A stretch of DNA of 53,814 nt from Hofstenia miamia (lineage: Eukaryota > Xenacoelomorpha > Acoela > Hofsteniidae): positions 11,886 to 65,699 of the forward strand of contig CABFPE010001035.1 in assembly GCA_900660155.1 (NCBI GenBank), given 5' to 3'. Below are positions 51,433 to 53,814 of the stretch, in pieces. The notes below the pieces were generated by a model. The model worked only from the letters and a program-made list of their open reading frames with translations, ran no database searches and had not been told where the DNA came from. The stretch's first letter is position 1. Each line of letters begins with the position of its first letter. The position numbers and the translations under genes were made by a program.

Positions 51433-53814
51433 TTAATGCAATTTGCTGCATATCACAAATAATAGTTTATTGCCTCCAGAATTTTTATGGCGTTCTGCTA
51501 ACTGATAGGCAAAGTCCTGCATACGCTGAGCATTTACAGGTTGTGCAATTTGCCTTAATTCCATTGCAAAACTATCTGCAGAATCCATAGTGCCAAATCC
51601 TGAAATGAAGCAATAAACTGCCCATACTTTCACTGTACTAGGTGGGCCACCGCCCCTATTCATGTTGTCTAAGGAGGAGGTAATACATTTTGTTGCCTCA
51701 ATGTAAAAGATCTCTCTCCTGTCCATCGATACAAAAACTACAACGTAGTTATCCCTGTCGCGAGGTAGTTCAACATCCCTAGGCCGATAAGGGTGTAAAG
51801 TTCTGTTGACTACCGGAACTTCAAATCCACTATTTCGAGTCAGGCTAATTTGTTTTAACATTGCGTCAATATACTCTTCACCAGGTAGATGTTGCTGCAA
51901 TAATTTGTTAATGACACTTAAAGTGTCGTTTCTGTTACCCACAAAGGTGATGTCAGACAGTGAGCGTACCCGTGACATTAGCACAACCAACTGTGGCTTT
52001 TCCCAAAGTTCATAGTCTTTGTTGACTGAGGACAATTGTGTGGCCACCATGGGAATTGTGTCTCCCATCGCACGATGAATGGTGCTGGCTCCATATGGAG
52101 TGACTGGATATTGATGACGTTTAAATAATGTCCTATTTTGACTTGTATGAACTAAAGGAGTACTAAGCCAATTAATGCCCCTACGTTTCCAACCGTGTGC
52201 TATAAAATCATTGTTGTCAGGGATACGTTTCACCCCAGGTGGAGCAACAAAAGCAAAAAAAGGTGAGTGGTTAGCAACATCACCTGGCAAAGAGTCCACT
52301 ACGCAAATTTGGTTATGTGAATAACCATGAATTCGATTATTTGTGGTAAATCTTAAACAAGCGCCCTTATATAAGAGCAGAACCTCAGGTTCTTCAGCAA
52401 AGTAATTCAGTGTTTTAATCGAAAATGCATTAGCCAAAGACCATTGCAATCCACCAGAAGAAGAGTGTTCATCAACAGCTCTTATTTCAACTTTATCAAT
52501 GCTGTTATCCCTGCGCACTGCAGCATAATGCTGCTCAATAGCCTGTTGCAAGGCTTTTCTTTTCCCGAATATTTTCACGCTAAGTCTGGGTACCTGAGAC
52601 CAATCATCAACAAAATTGCAGCGTGAGTTAACAATTTGCTGATAAAGACTAATTTCAGGTTGAGAGATTTCGGTTTTACGTCCTAGCTCATTGATGAGCT
52701 GTAGATCTTGATCAGCTGCTGCTCTAACTGATCCATTAAACTGAATGACTCTAAACAATGTCAGCATGCTTGTTGACATCCAAACGGATTGACCATTTAT
52801 AGGACTAAGCTGCTTAGAGTCACCAGTTCCCATTAGCAAAATACCACCAAAAGGTGTGCGGTTATCCCTGACATGTTGCAAGACAAGATCGACTGCTGCT
52901 AAATGCTCAGCTGTGAGCAAACCAATCTCTTCAAATGCAAGCAAGTCAATTCGCCTTAACTTATTCCATGCATCTGGCCGATGCTTCAATCGCTTTATTG
53001 TGCGTTCAGCACAAGTCACCACATTAACTTTTTGATGATTTGATTTTAAAACAGGCAATGGCAATAAGAGATGCAAATGAGCACCCCCTAATGCCAAAGA
53101 CCTCTGCGATGGGAGGCTACTAATCTGTACATTTAATCCTTGAGATCTTGCATACAAGCAAGCTAGTTTTAAGACATGCGTCTTTCCGCTGCCAGGCAGC
53201 CCATTCAAAAGTGGAAGCTTAATAAAAGCTTCATTTCCAACCAAAAACTGATCTATGGCTGCAATGGCAATGTTCAGTGCATACCTTTGTTCCTCTAAGG
53301 AATTGTCTGACTGATTGTCAGCTCTTTGTATTTGGGGAACCCACTGCATAGGTTGTTCAACTGAGGCATTAACCAAAGCATCACGATCAGGCAATCCAAC
53401 AATCTGCTCATCATAGAGTGCGTCCACTAGCTTAATCTTCATTTGAAGAATCTCATCCTTAAGTCTTGCTGAAGCTTGACTTTGCACAGTGCGTAGTAGC
53501 ACAGCCGGTGTTTCATGTACAGTAACATGATCAATCATTACGTTATCCCTGATTGCTTCATAAGCCTTTTCATGTACAGTAACATGATCAATCATTACGT
53601 TATCCCTGATTGCTTCATAAGCCTTGACCAAAAAGCGGTCAAACATTTTGGTTCCTCCTGGCAAATACATTAATTGTTCAAGTACATAACGTTTAAGTAA
53701 TGCATGAACATCATCAATAGTAGCGTTATCCCTGATTAATTTGGCTTTGATAAAGCTATGTCTTAATGATGGTACTGCAAAAAGGTCTAACTCAGTCTCA
53801 AAACGGCCCATGCT
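51433..53814 (-). CDS. RepHel, C-terminal third (unit E), open at window edge
   Basis: The frame is open to the window end (about 794 codons) and corresponds to the last third of the intact gene: full helicase with Walker A, FEEIG, GDSKQL, HRAMGDT and the VKVWAVYCFISGFG C-terminal region. A Met at 53811 is internal (unit C continues upstream of it), so the true start is outside. It differs from unit C in blocks. One block (about 51700-52435) is shared with unit A instead. Another replaces ARDQTRDSFEEQ by ADNQSDNSLEEQ. It carries an in-frame 57-bp tandem duplication at 53513-53626. It has no stop or frameshift in view, so this copy may be functional if the missing part is whole. Confidence 0.85.
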   Translation of the reverse strand, partial: SMGRFETELDLFAVPSLRHSFIKAKLIRDNATIDDVHALLKRYVLEQLMYLPGGTKMFDRFLVKAYEAIRDNVMIDHVTVHEKAYEAIRDNVMIDHVTVHETPAVLLRTVQSQASARLKDEILQMKIKLVDALYDEQIVGLPDRDALVNASVEQPMQWVPQIQRADNQSDNSLEEQRYALNIAIAAIDQFLVGNEAFIKLPLLNGLPGSGKTHVLKLACLYARSQGLNVQISSLPSQRSLALGGAHLHLLLPLPVLKSNHQKVNVVTCAERTIKRLKHRPDAWNKLRRIDLLAFEEIGLLTAEHLAAVDLVLQHVRDNRTPFGGILLMGTGDSKQLSPINGQSVWMSTSMLTLFRVIQFNGSVRAAADQDLQLINELGRKTEISQPEISLYQQIVNSRCNFVDDWSQVPRLSVKIFGKRKALQQAIEQHYAAVRRDNSIDKVEIRAVDEHSSSGGLQWSLANAFSIKTLNYFAEEPEVLLLYKGACLRFTTNNRIHGYSHNQICVVDSLPGDVANHSPFFAFVAPPGVKRIPDNNDFIAHGWKRRGINWLSTPLVHTSQNRTLFKRHQYPVTPYGASTIHRAMGDTIPMVATQLSSVNKDYELWEKPQLVVLMSRVRSLSDITFVGNRNDTLSVINKLLQQHLPGEEYIDAMLKQISLTRNSGFEVPVVNRTLHPYRPRDVELPRDRDNYVVVFVSMDRREIFYIEATKCITSSLDNMNRGGGPPSTVKVWAVYCFISGFGTMDSADSFAMELRQIAQPVNAQRMQDFAYQLAERHKNSGGNKLLFVICSKLH
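53513..53626 (-). repeat. 57-bp in-frame tandem duplication containing the CAGGGATAAC motif
   Basis: Two adjacent copies of a 19-codon unit (KAYEAIRDNVMIDHVTVHE), with motif sites at 53542 and 53599 exactly 57 bp apart. Unit C has a single, diverged copy (SIRDNVMNDHVLVHE). The duplication is therefore recent and specific to this copy. Confidence 0.85.

Larger units (their letters stand above)
44767..53814 (-). mobile_element. Long Helitron-like unit E (open at window edge) with RPA-like and RepHel genes
   Basis: It starts with TTGAAGCTCAGCTGGGTG. Its first 120 bp (GTTAGTACCTACGGTGTGTG, GTAAGTTGAATTAATATTTC) match the starts of A and C, but after about 300 bp the arm is different and 5.9 kb long. 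It carries an RPA-like gene on the plus strand, then at 50652 joins the RepHel module in the same orientation as in A and C. The 5' end lies beyond the window. Confidence 0.65.

Noticed and set aside
51433-53811. Met at 53811 as the start of a 792-aa protein
   Set aside because: The same Met is internal in unit C (within LSMGRFETELD), and the frame stays open to the window end.
12759-53814. LTR retroelement or Polinton/virus-like interpretation of the long units
   Set aside because: No reverse transcriptase, integrase, capsid or protein-primed polymerase motifs are visible. HUH-YxxxY plus a Pif1-like helicase is the Helitron pattern.
1-53814. tRNA, rRNA or other structural RNA genes
   Set aside because: No cloverleaf, rRNA core or snRNA-like sequence was recognised; the hairpins found belong to the repeats.

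Overview
The window is about 54 kb of AT-rich eukaryotic DNA, most likely from an invertebrate animal. The reasons are long intronless transposon genes in the standard code, (TA)n microsatellites, kilobase tandem repeats, and no bacterial gene layout. I recognise no host gene. Nearly everything reads as one tandem array of Helitron-like (rolling-circle) transposons, all in the same orientation.

The array can be parsed with one landmark, the 7-mer CACCCAG, which ends every unit. It falls at 54, 1982, 3913, 6872, 8869, 10816, 12758, 26330, 27568, 29516, 41649, 43209 and 44766. Between these ends lie: (i) type-1 monomers of about 1.93-2.0 kb (55-12758, with three single-N assembly joins at 5034, 6135 and 6682, and again 27569-29516); (ii) type-2 monomers of about 1.56 kb (41650-44766) and a type-2/type-1 chimera (26331-27568); (iii) three long units that carry genes: A (12759-26330), C (29517-41649) and E (44767 to the window edge). 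In the long units the same terminal sequences flank a RepHel gene on the minus strand. I therefore read the short monomers as non-autonomous derivatives of the long ones, arranged head to tail.

Unit C has an uninterrupted 2,459-aa RepHel protein (32817-40196, minus). It has N-terminal Cys pairs, a Cys-rich minisatellite, about 1,000 aa of Helitron-type N-terminal region, an HUH/two-tyrosine Rep nuclease and a Pif1-like helicase. Unit A is nearly identical but frameshifted, and at its 5' side it is fused to a truncated fourth copy (B, 23892-26330). Unit E has an RPA-like ssDNA-binding gene (45940-46899, plus) and the 3' third of another open RepHel gene (51433 to the edge). An RPA-like fragment also lies inside a type-1 unit (4675-5033, minus).

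The strongest unexplained signal is a short motif, CAGGGATAAC on the RepHel sense strand. In unit C it is present about 18 times, exact or with one mismatch, always in one orientation. It occurs in the coding region, where it always reads Arg-Asp-Asn, and in a cluster of six in about 370 bp just past the stop codon. I saw none in the surrounding monomers. Other notable signals are a 50-nt hairpin kept with different sequences in both monomer families, subfamily-specific hairpins abutting a constant terminus, and mosaic exchange among RepHel copies.

All family calls come from reading motifs by eye. I ran no alignment or database search. The assignment to the Helentron/HLE2 branch is tentative.
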